In this document: positions 17,354 to 26,993 of the stretch, piece after piece | Layout: each line of letters starts with the position of its first letter | How positions within the stretch are numbered: position 1 is the first letter of the stretch | DNA from: Streptomyces sp. NBC_01353 | Lineage (GTDB): Bacteria > Actinomycetota > Actinomycetes > Streptomycetales > Streptomycetaceae | Direction: 5' to 3' | Assembly (NCBI RefSeq): GCF_036237275.1 | Contig: NZ_CP108352.1 | Location: forward strand, 3,596,001 to 3,660,000 | Length of the DNA stretch: 64,000 bases | The notes under the pieces: model-generated | Database searches by the model: none | Seen by the model: the letters and a program-made list of their open reading frames with translations, nothing else | What the model was told of the DNA's origin: nothing | Translations under genes and position numbers: made by a program

Positions 17354-18526
17354 CTAACTGCTCCCGGAACCCGCCTTCGCCGCCTTCACGGGCACCGCTC
17401 CGACCTTCGCCAGAAGGTCGGCGAGCCGGTCCGTCACCACCTCGGGGTGCTCCAGCATCACCAGATGGCCGCCGTCGTCCACGATGACCAGCTCCGCCTC
17501 CGGCAGCAGGTCGGCGATGGCCTCGGTGTGCGCGCTGGGGGTGACCAGATCTCGGTCCCCCGCGAGGGCGAGCGCCGGGATCTCGCGGAAGACCTCCAGG
17601 GCCGCCGCCTTGTCGTGCTCGGCGAAGGCCGGGTAGAACTCCGCGACCACGTCGATCGGTGTCGCCTCGATCATCCGCTCCGCGAACCGGGCGATCGCCG
17701 GATCGACGTCCCGGGACGAGAAGGAGTACTTCTTGATCAGCCCGGCGAACAGGTCGGCGGTGGCCCGGCGGCCTCGCTCGACGAGCTCCGCCTGCGCGCC
17801 GAGCGCCTTCAGCACGCCGGGCAGGACGCGCCGCACCGCGTTGACGCCGGCCGACGGCAGCCCGTAGTTGACCTCGCCGAGCCGCCCCGCCGAGGTGCCG
17901 ACGAGGGCCACGCCGACGACCCGGTCACGGATCAGCTCCGGGTACCGGTCGGCGAGCGCCATGATCGTCATGCCGCCCATCGAGTGCCCGACGAGGACCA
18001 GCGGCCCCTCCGGCGCGGCCGCGTCGATGACGGCCTTGAGGTCGCGGCCGAGCTGATCGATGGAGACGGGCACGCCGTCGGGGCCCGACTGGGCGACCCC
18101 GCGGGCCGAGCGTCCGTGGCTGCGCTGGTCCCAGTACACGGTACGGACCAGGCCGCGCAGCGCCGCCCGCTGGAAGTGCCAGGAGTCCTGACCGAGGCAG
18201 TAGCCGTGGCTGAAGACGACGGTGACGGGCGCGGGCGTCTTACGGCCGAAGAGCCGTCGCCGACGCGGGGCGGGCGGGTCCGGCTCGACCTCGTCGATCT
18301 CGTAGTGGAGCGCGGTGCCGTCGTCGGCGAGCGCCTTGCCGGGGGCGCCGCGCAGGGAGCCGTAGGGGCCGGAGGCGTCGAGGGCGAGCCGCGCCCTCTG
18401 CCGCATTCCGCGCCCGACGGTGAGCCGCTCTATGGCGACGCCGGCCGCCGCGCCGGCGGCGATGACGCCTATCGCGGCACCGGCGAACCCGGCACGCCGC
18501 CAGTTGTCGGTGCTGGACTCGCTCAC
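17354..18526 (-). CDS. Alpha/beta hydrolase, membrane-anchored
   Basis: 390 aa with a GTG start after AGGGGAG. Residues about 10-33 form a hydrophobic N-terminal span (FAGAAIGVIAAGAAAGVAI). The hydrolase core has the oxyanion HGYCLGQDSW segment, the nucleophile elbow GHSMGG, the late Asp region (ALAGDRDLVTP) and the catalytic His in DDGGHLVMLEHPE. The substrate is unknown. It lies between alr and tsaE, a conserved placement in Streptomyces. Confidence 0.88.
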   Translation of the reverse strand: MSESSTDNWRRAGFAGAAIGVIAAGAAAGVAIERLTVGRGMRQRARLALDASGPYGSLRGAPGKALADDGTALHYEIDEVEPDPPAPRRRRLFGRKTPAPVTVVFSHGYCLGQDSWHFQRAALRGLVRTVYWDQRSHGRSARGVAQSGPDGVPVSIDQLGRDLKAVIDAAAPEGPLVLVGHSMGGMTIMALADRYPELIRDRVVGVALVGTSAGRLGEVNYGLPSAGVNAVRRVLPGVLKALGAQAELVERGRRATADLFAGLIKKYSFSSRDVDPAIARFAERMIEATPIDVVAEFYPAFAEHDKAAALEVFREIPALALAGDRDLVTPSAHTEAIADLLPEAELVIVDDGGHLVMLEHPEVVTDRLADLLAKVGAVPVKAAKAGSGSS

Positions 18527-18558
18527 TGCCGCTCCCCTGGTGCCTGGTCGGTCGGTGC

Positions 18559-19707
18559 TTACCCGTTCACATAGACGCGCGGGACGCGCGCTCCGATGCG
18601 GGTGACGATCTCGTACGCGATGGTGTCGGCGGCCTCGGCCCAGTCCTGGGCGGTGGGCTCGCCCCGGTCGCCCGGGCCGAAGATCACGGCCTCGGTGCCG
18701 GGGGCGGGCTCGTCGCCGCCGAGATCGACGACGAACTGGTCCATGGCGACCCGGCCGGCGACGGTACGGACCTTGTCGCCGACGAGGACGGGCCCGCGGC
18801 CGGAGGCGTGGCGCGGGATGCCGTCGGCGTACCCGACGGGTACGAGACCGAGGGTGGTCTCGCGGCCGGTGACGTAGTGGTGGCCGTAGCTGACGCCATG
18901 GCCTTCGGGGACCTGCTTGACGAGTGCGATGCTCGCCTTGAGCGTCATCACGGGGCGCAGGCCGAAGTCGGCGGAGGTGCCGATCTCGGGGCTGGGCGAG
19001 ACGCCGTACATGGCGATGCCGGGCCGTACGAGGTCGAAGTGGGTCTCGGGGAGCGTGAGGGTCGCCGGGGAGTTGGCGAGGTGCCGGACCTCGGGCTCGA
19101 CGCCGGCCTTCTCCGCGTGGTCGAGCATCGAGCGGAAGACGTCGAGCTGGGAGGCGATGGAGGGGTGGCCGGGCTCGTCGGCGCAGGCAAGGTGCGACCA
19201 GAGGCCGGTGATCGTCACCAGCCCGTCCTTCTCCGCCTTCAGGGCCTCACCGACGAGCTGGGGCCAGTCGGCGGGCTGGCAGCCGTTGCGGCCGAGGCCG
19301 GTGTCGGCCTTGAGCTGGATGCGCGCCTGCTTGCCCGTGTCGCGGGCCGCTTCCAGGACCTCGTCCAGAGCCCACATTCCGCTCACGGTCATGTCGAGGC
19401 TGGCCTCGATGCCCTCGGCCCAGGGGTCGCCGGGGGTCCAGAGCCAGCAGAGGATCCGCGCGTCCGTGATGCCGGCGGCGCGCAGGGCGAGCGCCTCGTG
19501 CGGGGTCGCGGTGCCGAGCCAGTCGGCGCCCGCGTCGAGGGCGGCACGGGCGCAGCGGATCGCGCCGTGTCCGTACGCGTCCGCCTTGACCACGGCCATC
19601 ACCTGGACGTGGGGCGCGACGCGGGCGCGCAGCGTGCGGACGTTCGCACGCAGCGCACCGAGGTCGATCTCGGCGCGGGCTCTGCGGGGCGGCGGTGTCT
19701 CAGTCAT
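18559..19707 (-). CDS. alr: Alanine racemase
   Basis: PLP enzyme that interconverts L- and D-alanine for peptidoglycan; 382 aa. The PLP lysine is in VMAVVKADAYGHG, and the second catalytic Tyr is in GHGVSYGHHYVTG. The terminal IAYEIVTRIGARVPRVY is standard. The ATG at 19707 (MTETPPPRRARAEIDLGALR) was chosen over the open frame that extends far upstream through a repeat region. It precedes the hydrolase and tsaE. Confidence 0.96.
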   Translation of the reverse strand: MTETPPPRRARAEIDLGALRANVRTLRARVAPHVQVMAVVKADAYGHGAIRCARAALDAGADWLGTATPHEALALRAAGITDARILCWLWTPGDPWAEGIEASLDMTVSGMWALDEVLEAARDTGKQARIQLKADTGLGRNGCQPADWPQLVGEALKAEKDGLVTITGLWSHLACADEPGHPSIASQLDVFRSMLDHAEKAGVEPEVRHLANSPATLTLPETHFDLVRPGIAMYGVSPSPEIGTSADFGLRPVMTLKASIALVKQVPEGHGVSYGHHYVTGRETTLGLVPVGYADGIPRHASGRGPVLVGDKVRTVAGRVAMDQFVVDLGGDEPAPGTEAVIFGPGDRGEPTAQDWAEAADTIAYEIVTRIGARVPRVYVNG

Positions 19708-19721
19708 CGCGCCCAGTCTCT

Positions 19722-20080
19722 CAGGTGTCGGCTCCGGGACGTCCCAGGCCACTTCCGGGCAGGGCGAGCGACTCCGGAACGTCCCCGGCCAGGTCCCACG
19801 GGGCGAGGCTCCGGGGCGTCCCAACGCTACGTCCCACGGGGGCGAGGCTCCGCGGGCGTCCCAACGCCACGACCCGGGAGGGCGAGGCTCCGCGCGCGTC
19901 CCAACGCCACGACCCGGGAGAGCGAGGCTCCGCGGGCGACCCAACGCCACGACCCGGGAGAGCAAGGCTCCGCGGGCGTCCCAACGCCACGACCCGGGAG
20001 AGTAAGTGGCTCCCTGGCGCCCCGGCCACTCCCCGGGGTCCGGAGGCTCCCGGCGTCCAAGCCACGTCCCCGCGCGTCCG
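19722..20080. repeat. 40-bp tandem repeat array between nnrD and alr
   Basis: Five clear units of about 40 bp begin at 19803, 19842, 19882, 19922 and 19962, each reading roughly GCGAGGCTCCGCGGGCGTCC followed by CAACGCCACGACCCGGGAG. Decayed copies extend to both sides. The 425-bp gap between nnrD and alr holds little else. The repeat keeps several frames open, which creates a long but spurious frame on the minus strand. Confidence 0.9.
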
Positions 20081-20132
20081 GGGCGGCGAGGCGCCACGCC
20101 ATCACGCCACGCCATGCGCCGGCGAGGCGCCG

Positions 20133-21560
20133 CTACGCCATCACGTCCCGCCACGCCTCCGGCAGGGCCGCCGCCACGTCCCCCGCCGCGATCGGCGCGC
20201 CGCCCGACGCGCGGCGGGCCGCCAGGCCGTGGAGGTAGGCGGCCACCGAGCCGGCGTCCAGGGCGCGCAGGCCCGCCGCGAGCAGGGAGCCCGCCAGGCC
20301 CGAAAGGACGTCCCCGCTGCCCGCCGTCGCCAGCCACGACGTCCCCGTCGGGTTCACCCGGACAGGCCCCGTCCCCTCCGCCACCAGCGTCGTCGACCCC
20401 TTCAGGAGCACCGTCGCCCCCAACCGCGCCGCCAGCTCCCGTACCGCCGACAGTCGTTCCGACTCCACCGCCTCCCGCGCGACGCCGAGCAGCGCCGCCG
20501 CCTCCCCCGCGTGCGGGGTGAGCAGCGTCGGGGCCGTACGCCCACGCACCACTGACGCGTCCAGCTCCCGCAGCCCGTCCGCGTCCACCAGGACGGGTAC
20601 GTCCGAGGCCAGGACGTCCGCCACCCCCGGCCCGTCGCCGAGCCCGGGCCCGATCACCCACGCCTGCACACGCCCCGCCTTCCCCGGCGGCCCCGAGTGC
20701 ACCAGGGTCTCCGGGAAGCGCGCGATCACCGCGTCGGCCGCCGGCCCCACGTACCGCACCGCCCCCGCACCGCCCCGCAGCGCACCGGCCACCGCCAGCA
20801 CCGCCGCGCCCGGGTACCGCGCGGAGCCGGCGACCACGCCCACCACACCCCGCCGGTACTTGTCGCTCTCCGCGCCGGGGACGGGCAACATCCCCGCCAC
20901 GTCCTCGTGTTGGAGCGCCTGGAGTTCCGGTACGGACGGCAGGAACTCCCCGAGGCCGATGTCCACGAGCCGTAGGGCCCCCGCGTACTCCCGCGCGGGG
21001 TCGATCAGCAGCCCCGGCTTGTACGCCCCGAACGTCACGGTCGCGTCCGCCCGCAGCGCCTCCCCCGCGACCGCCCCCGAGTCCGCGTCCACCCCGCTCG
21101 GCAGGTCGACGGCGACCACGGCCGCGTCCGAGCCGCGCGCCGCCCGCGCGACCGGCACGGCGTCCGGCCGCAGTCCGCCGCGCCCACCGATGCCGGTGAT
21201 CCCGTCGAGTACGAGATCGGCCGCGGCCAGCGCCTCGTACGGGTCCTCCGTCACCCTCCCCCCGGCCGCCAGCAGCGCCGCGAGCCCGCGCTCGTGGGCC
21301 CGCGAGCCCAGCAGGACGGCCGTCACACCCGCCCCGCGGCGCGCGAGCCGCGCGCCCGCGTAGAGCGCGTCGCCCCCGTTGTCCCCGCTGCCGACGAGCA
21401 GGACGACCCTCGCCCCGTACACATGACCGCGGCCGAGCAGCGAGAAGCAGGCGGCGGCGAGCCCTGCCGCGGCGCGTTGCATGAGCGCGTCCTCGGGCAG
21501 CGTCGCCATCAGCTCGGCCTCGGCGGCCCGTACGGTCTCCACGCGGTAAGCGGTACGCAT
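20133..21560 (-). CDS. nnrD: Bifunctional NAD(P)H-hydrate repair enzyme (epimerase and ADP-dependent dehydratase)
   Basis: Repairs hydrated NAD(P)H; 475 aa. The N-terminal YjeF epimerase domain (about residues 1-205) has VGSGDNGGDALYAGARLA and the VDLPSGVDADSG segment. The C-terminal ribokinase-like dehydratase (about residues 215-475) has KYRRGVVGVVAGS, VLVDADGL, LTPHAGEAA and the catalytic NPTGTSWLATAGSGDVLSG. The ATG at 21560 (MRTAYRVETV) was chosen over one seven codons upstream. Confidence 0.95.
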   Translation of the reverse strand: MRTAYRVETVRAAEAELMATLPEDALMQRAAAGLAAACFSLLGRGHVYGARVVLLVGSGDNGGDALYAGARLARRGAGVTAVLLGSRAHERGLAALLAAGGRVTEDPYEALAAADLVLDGITGIGGRGGLRPDAVPVARAARGSDAAVVAVDLPSGVDADSGAVAGEALRADATVTFGAYKPGLLIDPAREYAGALRLVDIGLGEFLPSVPELQALQHEDVAGMLPVPGAESDKYRRGVVGVVAGSARYPGAAVLAVAGALRGGAGAVRYVGPAADAVIARFPETLVHSGPPGKAGRVQAWVIGPGLGDGPGVADVLASDVPVLVDADGLRELDASVVRGRTAPTLLTPHAGEAAALLGVAREAVESERLSAVRELAARLGATVLLKGSTTLVAEGTGPVRVNPTGTSWLATAGSGDVLSGLAGSLLAAGLRALDAGSVAAYLHGLAARRASGGAPIAAGDVAAALPEAWRDVMA

Positions 21561-21757
21561 GCCCCGCAGTCTGCCGCACACCTCGAGCGGCGCACATCAA
21601 GCCGCGCACACCTCAAGCCACCTCCCAGGGGCGAGGGTTGACGCCCCCTCATCGATCGGCGCCACGGCCCTGGTCCTGTCCCGCCGCCGGTCCGGCGGCC
21701 GGCGGGCCTGGGCGCGCCCCGAAGAACGCGCGAACCCGGCCGTCCCCGGGATGCGCG

Positions 21758-21799
21758 GAGCCCCGTGGTCCGGCCGCGATCGGCCGGGCCACGGGGCTC
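21758..21799 (-). terminator. Hairpin terminator after acpS
   Basis: Inverted repeat GAGCCCCGTGGTCCGGCC / GGCCGGGCCACGGGGCTC, 18-bp arms with one wobble and a 6-nt loop, starting 17 bp past the acpS stop. It would end the glmS-acpS transcript. Confidence 0.82.
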
Positions 21800-21815
21800 A
21801 CCCACGCAACCGGTC

Positions 21816-22184
21816 CTACCCCTCCGCGATCACCACCGCCGAGGCCACCCCCGCGTCGTGGCTGAGCGACACGTGCCAGTGCTTCACACCCAGCTCGGCC
21901 GCCCGCGCCGCCACCGTGCCGCTCACCCGCAGCCGCGGCTGCCCGCTGCCCTCGACGTACACCTCGGCATCGGTCCAGTGCAGGCCGGCCGGCGCGCCGA
22001 GCGCCTTGGCCAGCGCCTCCTTCGCGGCGAACCGCACGGCGAGGGAGGCGACCCCGCGCCGCTCACCGCTCGGGAGCAGCTGCTCGCGCTCCACGAAGAG
22101 GCGCTGGAGCAGCCCAGGCGTCCGTTCGATCGACGCGGCAAAGCGGTCGATCTCCGCCACGTCGATCCCCACCCCGATGATCAT
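21816..22184 (-). CDS. acpS: Holo-[acyl-carrier-protein] synthase
   Basis: Transfers 4'-phosphopantetheine from CoA to carrier proteins; 122 aa, a normal AcpS length. The N-terminal [14 protein letters not shown] carries the Mg-binding Asp, and [15 protein letters not shown] is the second signature. [18 protein letters not shown] ends the fold. The ATG lies 4 nt after the glmS stop, so it is the second gene of glmS-acpS. It serves fatty-acid and possibly polyketide carrier proteins. Confidence 0.96.
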   Translation of the reverse strand: MIIGVGIDVAEIDRFAASIERTPGLLQRLFVEREQLLPSGERRGVASLAVRFAAKEALAKALGAPAGLHWTDAEVYVEGSGQPRLRVSGTVAARAAELGVKHWHVSLSHDAGVASAVVIAEG

Positions 22185-22188
22185 TCGC

Positions 22189-24036
22189 TCACTCCACGGT
22201 CACAGATTTCGCCAGGTTGCGCGGCTGGTCCACCTCGTTGCCGCGCGCCGTCGCCAGTTCGCAGGCGAAGACCTGCAGCGGCACGGTGGAGACCAGCGGC
22301 TGGAGCAGCGTAGGCGTTGCCGGGATGCGGATGAGATGGTCGGCGTACGGGACGACCGTTTCGTCGCCCTCCTCCGCGATCACGATCGTCCGCGCCCCGC
22401 GCGCCCGGATCTCCTGGATGTTGGAGACGATCTTGTCGTGCAGGACGGACCGGCCGCGCGGCGAGGGCACGACGACCACCACCGGCAGGTCCTCCTCGAT
22501 GAGCGCGATCGGCCCGTGTTTCAGTTCGCCCGCGGCGAAGCCCTCGGCGTGCATGTACGCCAGTTCCTTCAGCTTCAGCGCGCCCTCCAGGGCCACCGGG
22601 TAGCCGACGTGCCGGCCGAGGAAGAGCACCGTGTCCTTGTCGGCGAGCGAACGGGCCAGCGCGCGCACCGGCTCCATCGTCTCCAGGACCCGCTCGACCT
22701 CGTCGGCGATCCGGGCGAGCTCCCGGACCACGGCGTGGATCTCGTCGCCCCACTTCGTCCCGCGCACCTGGCCCAGGTACAGCGCCAGCAGGTAGCAGGC
22801 GACGAGCTGTGTCAGGAACGCCTTCGTGGACGCGACGGCGACTTCGGGCCCCGCGTGTGTGTAGAGAACGGCGTCGGACTCCCGAGGGATGGTCGACCCG
22901 TTCGTGTTGCAGACGGCGAGCACCTTGGCGCCCTGCTCGCGCGCGTGCCGCAGCGCCATCAGGGTGTCCATCGTCTCGCCGGACTGGGAGATCGCGATGA
23001 CCAACGTCCGCTGGCCGAGGATCGGATCGCGGTAGCGGAACTCGCTCGCCAGCTCCACCTCGCAGGGGATCCTGGTCCAGTGCTCGATGGCGTACTTCGC
23101 GATCATCCCGGCGTGGAAGGCCGTGCCGCAGGCGATGATGACGATCTTGTCGGCCTCGCGCAGCACCGCGTCCGGGATGCGCACCTCGTCGAGCTTGAGA
23201 CGCCCCTCGGCGTCGATCCGCCCGAGGAGCGTGTCGGCGACCGCCTTGGGCTGCTCGGCGATCTCCTTGAGCATGAAGTAGTCGTAGCCACCCTTCTCCG
23301 CGGCCGAGGCGTCCCAGTCCACGTGGTACGCCCGTACGTCGGCCGGGGCGCCGCCGAAGTCGGTGACCTCGACGCCCTCCCGGGAGAGCTCGACGACCTG
23401 GTCCTGCCCCAGCTCGATCGCGGACCGGGTGTGCGCGATGAAGGCGGACACGTCGGAGGCGAGGAAGTACTCGCCCTCACCGACGCCCACCACCAGCGGC
23501 GAGTTCCGCCGGGCGCCGACCACGACGTCCGGCTGGTCGGCGTGCACGGCGACCAGCGTGAACGCGCCGTCGAGCCGACGGCACACCAGCCGCATCGCCT
23601 CGGCGAGGTCACCGCAGGAGGAGAACTCCTCGGCGAGCAGATGGGCCACGACCTCGGTGTCCGTCTCGGACGCGAGGTCGTGGCCGCGCTCCTCCAGCTC
23701 GGCCCTCAGGGCGGCGAAGTTCTCGATGATCCCGTTGTGGACGACGGCCACGCGCCCCGCGTTGTCGAGATGCGGGTGCGCGTTGACGTCGGTCGGCCCG
23801 CCATGGGTGGCCCAGCGGGTGTGTCCGATGCCGGTGGAGCCGCTCGACAGCGGCCGGTCCACCAGCTCCTTCTCCAGATTGACGAGCTTGCCCGCCTTCT
23901 TCGCCGCGGCCAGTCCCCCGTCGGAGAGCACCGCGACGCCGGCCGAGTCGTAGCCCCGGTACTCGAGCCGCTTGAGGCCCGCGATCACCACATCAAGCGC
24001 CGACTGCCCGCCGACGTATCCCACGATTCCGCACAT
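22189..24036 (-). CDS. glmS: Glutamine-fructose-6-phosphate aminotransferase (isomerizing)
   Basis: Makes glucosamine-6-phosphate, the first committed step to UDP-GlcNAc; 615 aa. The N-terminal glutaminase starts [10 protein letters not shown] with the Cys nucleophile directly after Met. Two SIS sugar-isomerase domains follow ([36 protein letters not shown]), ending [16 protein letters not shown] hexamer lies 6 nt before the ATG, suggesting a leaderless transcript. glmM lies about 3 kb away, so hexosamine supply is partly clustered. Confidence 0.97.
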   Translation of the reverse strand: MCGIVGYVGGQSALDVVIAGLKRLEYRGYDSAGVAVLSDGGLAAAKKAGKLVNLEKELVDRPLSSGSTGIGHTRWATHGGPTDVNAHPHLDNAGRVAVVHNGIIENFAALRAELEERGHDLASETDTEVVAHLLAEEFSSCGDLAEAMRLVCRRLDGAFTLVAVHADQPDVVVGARRNSPLVVGVGEGEYFLASDVSAFIAHTRSAIELGQDQVVELSREGVEVTDFGGAPADVRAYHVDWDASAAEKGGYDYFMLKEIAEQPKAVADTLLGRIDAEGRLKLDEVRIPDAVLREADKIVIIACGTAFHAGMIAKYAIEHWTRIPCEVELASEFRYRDPILGQRTLVIAISQSGETMDTLMALRHAREQGAKVLAVCNTNGSTIPRESDAVLYTHAGPEVAVASTKAFLTQLVACYLLALYLGQVRGTKWGDEIHAVVRELARIADEVERVLETMEPVRALARSLADKDTVLFLGRHVGYPVALEGALKLKELAYMHAEGFAAGELKHGPIALIEEDLPVVVVVPSPRGRSVLHDKIVSNIQEIRARGARTIVIAEEGDETVVPYADHLIRIPATPTLLQPLVSTVPLQVFACELATARGNEVDQPRNLAKSVTVE

Positions 24037-24042
24037 GGCGGC

Positions 24043-24048
24043 AGCCTA
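24043..24048 (-). promoter_or_regulatory. Probable -10 element for leaderless glmS
   Basis: TAGGCT on the minus strand with 6 nt to the glmS ATG; the same layout as upstream of tsaB. No convincing -35 is seen. Confidence 0.5.
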
Positions 24049-24075
24049 CGACCGAAGGCGGCCGGACGGCCGGAC

Positions 24076-24831
24076 TCAGCCGAGCTTGGCGACCTGCGCG
24101 TCGATGATGGCCTTCGGCTGCTCCTTGACCTCACCGGCGAGGCTGATGGTGGAGAGGGCGGCGAGGTTGTTGCCCTTGCGGAAGACGACCAGCTTGCTGA
24201 CGAACGGCTCGCCCTCCATGTCGGAGGTGACGGTGAAGGCGACGTTCTCCTCGCCGGCGGTCACGCTGTCCGGGGCGACCTTGGAGACCTTGGTCTCCTC
24301 CCCGCCGCCCTTGACCGTGAAGCCACCCGCGCACTCGGTGCCGGCCGTCCTCAGCAGGGCGAGGGCGTCCTGCGCACCGGCGCCGTCGTACGACCCGAGG
24401 GTCACGGCGGTGACCGGGGCACCGAGCGCCCCGAGAGCGGCCTCCGTGGGATCCTGCGTCGCGTTCTTCCCCGGAATGGCGACGGCCTTGCGCTGCACGG
24501 TCGCGGCGGGGCTGCCCGGCGCGATGAAGGACATGGCGTCGGCGATCGGCTTGCAGGCGGCCTTGTCGGTGGCGACGTCACTCGACTTGACGACGTCCCC
24601 GGCCTCCGCCTTCTGCACCTTGTGCCCCTTGAGGTCGGCCTGCTCGACGACGAGCTTCTCCAGCTCGGCGGCGGACAGCGCCTTGGCCACGGGCGCGGGG
24701 GAGGTGGCGGACGGCTTGGGGGCGTCCTTGCCCGTCTCCTCGCTCTTCCCGTCCCCACCACAGGCGGTGAGCAGCAGCGCGAGAGAGGCGGCGGAAGCAA
24801 CGGCGGCGGCGGTTCTCACGGACGTACGCAT
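24076..24831 (-). CDS. Lipoprotein, unknown function
   Basis: 251 aa from the ATG at 24831 (MRTSVRTAAAVASAASLALL). The signal peptide ends in the lipobox LLTAC, followed by a Gly/Lys/Pro linker. The mature part starts at about residue 50 (ALSAAELEKLVVEQADLKGHKV) and recalls the sensor-like or LppX-like lipoproteins of Streptomyces, with two Cys (ACKPI, TECAGGF) that may form a disulphide. No enzymatic motif is visible. It lies just upstream of glmS, in the same direction. Confidence 0.8.
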   Translation of the reverse strand: MRTSVRTAAAVASAASLALLLTACGGDGKSEETGKDAPKPSATSPAPVAKALSAAELEKLVVEQADLKGHKVQKAEAGDVVKSSDVATDKAACKPIADAMSFIAPGSPAATVQRKAVAIPGKNATQDPTEAALGALGAPVTAVTLGSYDGAGAQDALALLRTAGTECAGGFTVKGGGEETKVSKVAPDSVTAGEENVAFTVTSDMEGEPFVSKLVVFRKGNNLAALSTISLAGEVKEQPKAIIDAQVAKLG

Positions 24832-25002
24832 TCGGATGTGACCTTCTGTTCCCTTGTGCCGCCCCATGGGCGGCGTCCCCCCGCGTAAGTCCACCCCACG
24901 CGGCAACCTGCATGATCACGGTAGAGCACGGGTCGGACAACAGGGTTTCCGCGTGACCGACCCCACCACCCACAACCGCCCCCGACCCACGACAATGGCG
25001 GG

Positions 25003-26004
25003 GTGATCACTTCGCCGCCACGAAGCCCCCACCCCAAGGGGAACGGCAACGGCCAGCGCCGGGCCGAGGCCACGCCGTACGTCGACCTCACCCGGGGCGA
25101 GTGGAGCGCGTTGCGTGACAAGACGCCGCTGCCGCTCTCCGCCGACGAGGTCGAGCGGCTGCGGGGCCTCGGGGACGTCATCGACCTCGACGAGGTGCGG
25201 GACATCTATCTGCCGCTGTCCCGCCTGCTCAATCTGTACGTCCAGGCCACCAGCGGGCTGCGCGGGGCGCTCAACACGTTCCTCGGGGAGCGGGCCGAGC
25301 AGCGCGGGACGCCCTTCGTCATAGGGGTCGCCGGTTCCGTCGCCGTGGGCAAGTCCACCGTCGCCCGTCTCCTCCAGGCGCTCCTCGCCCGCTGGCCGGA
25401 GCACCCGCGCGTGGAGCTCGTCACCACCGACGGCTTCCTCTATCCGATGGAGGAGCTGAAGGCGCGCGGGCTGATGTCCCGCAAGGGCTTCCCGGAGTCG
25501 TACGACCGCCGGGCGCTGACCCGGTTCGTCGCCGACATCAAGGCCGGCAAGGACGAGGTCACCGCCCCGGTCTACTCCCACCTGATCTACGACATCGTGC
25601 CCGGCGAGCGGCTCGTCGTCCGCCGTCCCGACATCCTGATCGTCGAGGGTCTCAACGTCCTCCAGCCGGCACTGCCCGGCAAGGACGGCCGTACGCGCGT
25701 CGGACTCGCCGACTACTTCGACTTCTCGGTGTACGTCGACGCGCGGGCCGAGGACATCGAGCGCTGGTACCTCAACCGCTTCCGCAAGCTGCGCGACACG
25801 GCGTTCCAGAATCCGTACTCGTACTTCCAGCGCTACACCCAGGTCTCCGAGGAGGAGGCCCTGGAGTACGCCCGCACGATGTGGCGGACCATCAACAAGG
25901 TGAACCTGCTGGAGAATGTGGCTCCGACGCGCGGCCGGGCGACCCTTGTGGTCCGCAAGGGGCCGGACCACAAGGTGCAGCGCCTCTCCCTGCGCAAACT
26001 CTGA
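25003..26004 (+). CDS. coaA: Type I pantothenate kinase
   Basis: First and regulated step of CoA synthesis; 333 aa. The P-loop is [17 protein letters not shown], and [23 protein letters not shown] and VEGLNVLQP are the typical type I blocks. The start is a GTG after a GGCGGGG stretch; a 171-bp divergent gap separates it from the lipoprotein gene. CoA made here is the substrate for acpS nearby. Confidence 0.97.
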   Translation: MITSPPRSPHPKGNGNGQRRAEATPYVDLTRGEWSALRDKTPLPLSADEVERLRGLGDVIDLDEVRDIYLPLSRLLNLYVQATSGLRGALNTFLGERAEQRGTPFVIGVAGSVAVGKSTVARLLQALLARWPEHPRVELVTTDGFLYPMEELKARGLMSRKGFPESYDRRALTRFVADIKAGKDEVTAPVYSHLIYDIVPGERLVVRRPDILIVEGLNVLQPALPGKDGRTRVGLADYFDFSVYVDARAEDIERWYLNRFRKLRDTAFQNPYSYFQRYTQVSEEEALEYARTMWRTINKVNLLENVAPTRGRATLVVRKGPDHKVQRLSLRKL

Positions 26005-26011
26005 ATCCCGT

Positions 26012-26017
26012 TAAGGT
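26012..26017 (+). promoter_or_regulatory. Probable -10 element for leaderless DUF389 gene
   Basis: TAAGGT ends 6 nt before the ATG of the DUF389 gene. A leaderless transcript independent of coaA is inferred. Confidence 0.4.
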
Positions 26018-26023
26018 GCGGCC

Positions 26024-26983
26024 ATGCTGCATCTGCGGATCATCACCCCGTCCGTCCGCACGGACGCCGTTCTCGACCTGATCGCCACGACCGTGGGCAC
26101 CACCCACCTCGCGGTGGTCAAGGGCGCCGCCCTCGACCCCGTCGGGGACATCGTGCTGGTCGACGTCGCCCGCGAGGCCGGCGACGAACTTCTGCACGGG
26201 CTGCGGGAGTTGGGCCTCGACAAGGTCGGTTCGATCGCCGTCGAGAACATCGACCTGTCGCTCTCCGACCGCGCCGAGATGGCGGAGGAGGAGGCGCCGG
26301 GCGAGGCGGCGGACGCGGTGATCTGGGAGCAGCTCACGGAGACCACCGAGGAGGAGTCCACCCTCACGATCACCTACGCGGCCCTGATGATCGTGGCGAC
26401 GATGATCGCGGCCTGCGGTGTGGTCCTGGACAACGCGATCCTGATCGTGGGGGCCATGGCGGTCGGTCCCGAGTTCGGCCCGCTCGCCGGGATCAGCACG
26501 GCCCTGGTGCGGCGCGCGCCGAGGGCCGCCTGGCGCTCTCTGGTCGCGCTGCTCGTCGGCTTCGCCGCGGCGATCGTGGCGACGACCGTGTTCAGCCTGG
26601 TGATGGACGCACTCGGCCAGTTCGAGGAGGGCATGCTCGACGCGCCGCGCCCGAACACCGGCTTCATCTTCCAGCCCGACCCGTTCTCGTTCGTCGTGGC
26701 GCTGCTCGCGGGCGTGGCCGGGGTGGTCTCGATGACCTCGTCGAAGGCGGGCGTACTGGTCGGCGTGGCGATCTCGGTGACGACCGTCCCGGCGGCCGCG
26801 AACGCCGCAGTGGCCCTCAGCTACGGCGATCTGACCCAGATGTGGGGCTCCGCCGAGCAGTTGCTGCTCAACCTGGGCGGCATCATCGTCGCGGGCGTCC
26901 TCACGCTCTTCGGCTGGAAACTGCTGTGGCGCACCCAGCGGGGACGGATGACCCGCCCGCCGGGTGCGCCACGGAAGTTCTAG
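26024..26983 (+). CDS. DUF389 family integral membrane protein
   Basis: 319 aa. The N-terminal soluble domain (residues 1-80) is followed by about six membrane spans from residue 120 on. DUF389 signatures are visible: LTITYAALMIVATMIAACGVV, GAMAVGPEFGPLAGIS and GVVSMTSSKAGVLVGVAIS. Its function is unknown. It starts 19 nt after coaA but may have its own promoter. Confidence 0.88.
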   Translation: MLHLRIITPSVRTDAVLDLIATTVGTTHLAVVKGAALDPVGDIVLVDVAREAGDELLHGLRELGLDKVGSIAVENIDLSLSDRAEMAEEEAPGEAADAVIWEQLTETTEEESTLTITYAALMIVATMIAACGVVLDNAILIVGAMAVGPEFGPLAGISTALVRRAPRAAWRSLVALLVGFAAAIVATTVFSLVMDALGQFEEGMLDAPRPNTGFIFQPDPFSFVVALLAGVAGVVSMTSSKAGVLVGVAISVTTVPAAANAAVALSYGDLTQMWGSAEQLLLNLGGIIVAGVLTLFGWKLLWRTQRGRMTRPPGAPRKF

Positions 26984-26993
26984 CCACGAAGGC

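Noticed and set aside
18559-21609. A 1016-codon open frame on the minus strand running through nnrD, the repeat array and alr.
   Set aside because: Only the alr part reads as protein; the rest is nnrD in another frame plus repeats. It is open because of high GC.
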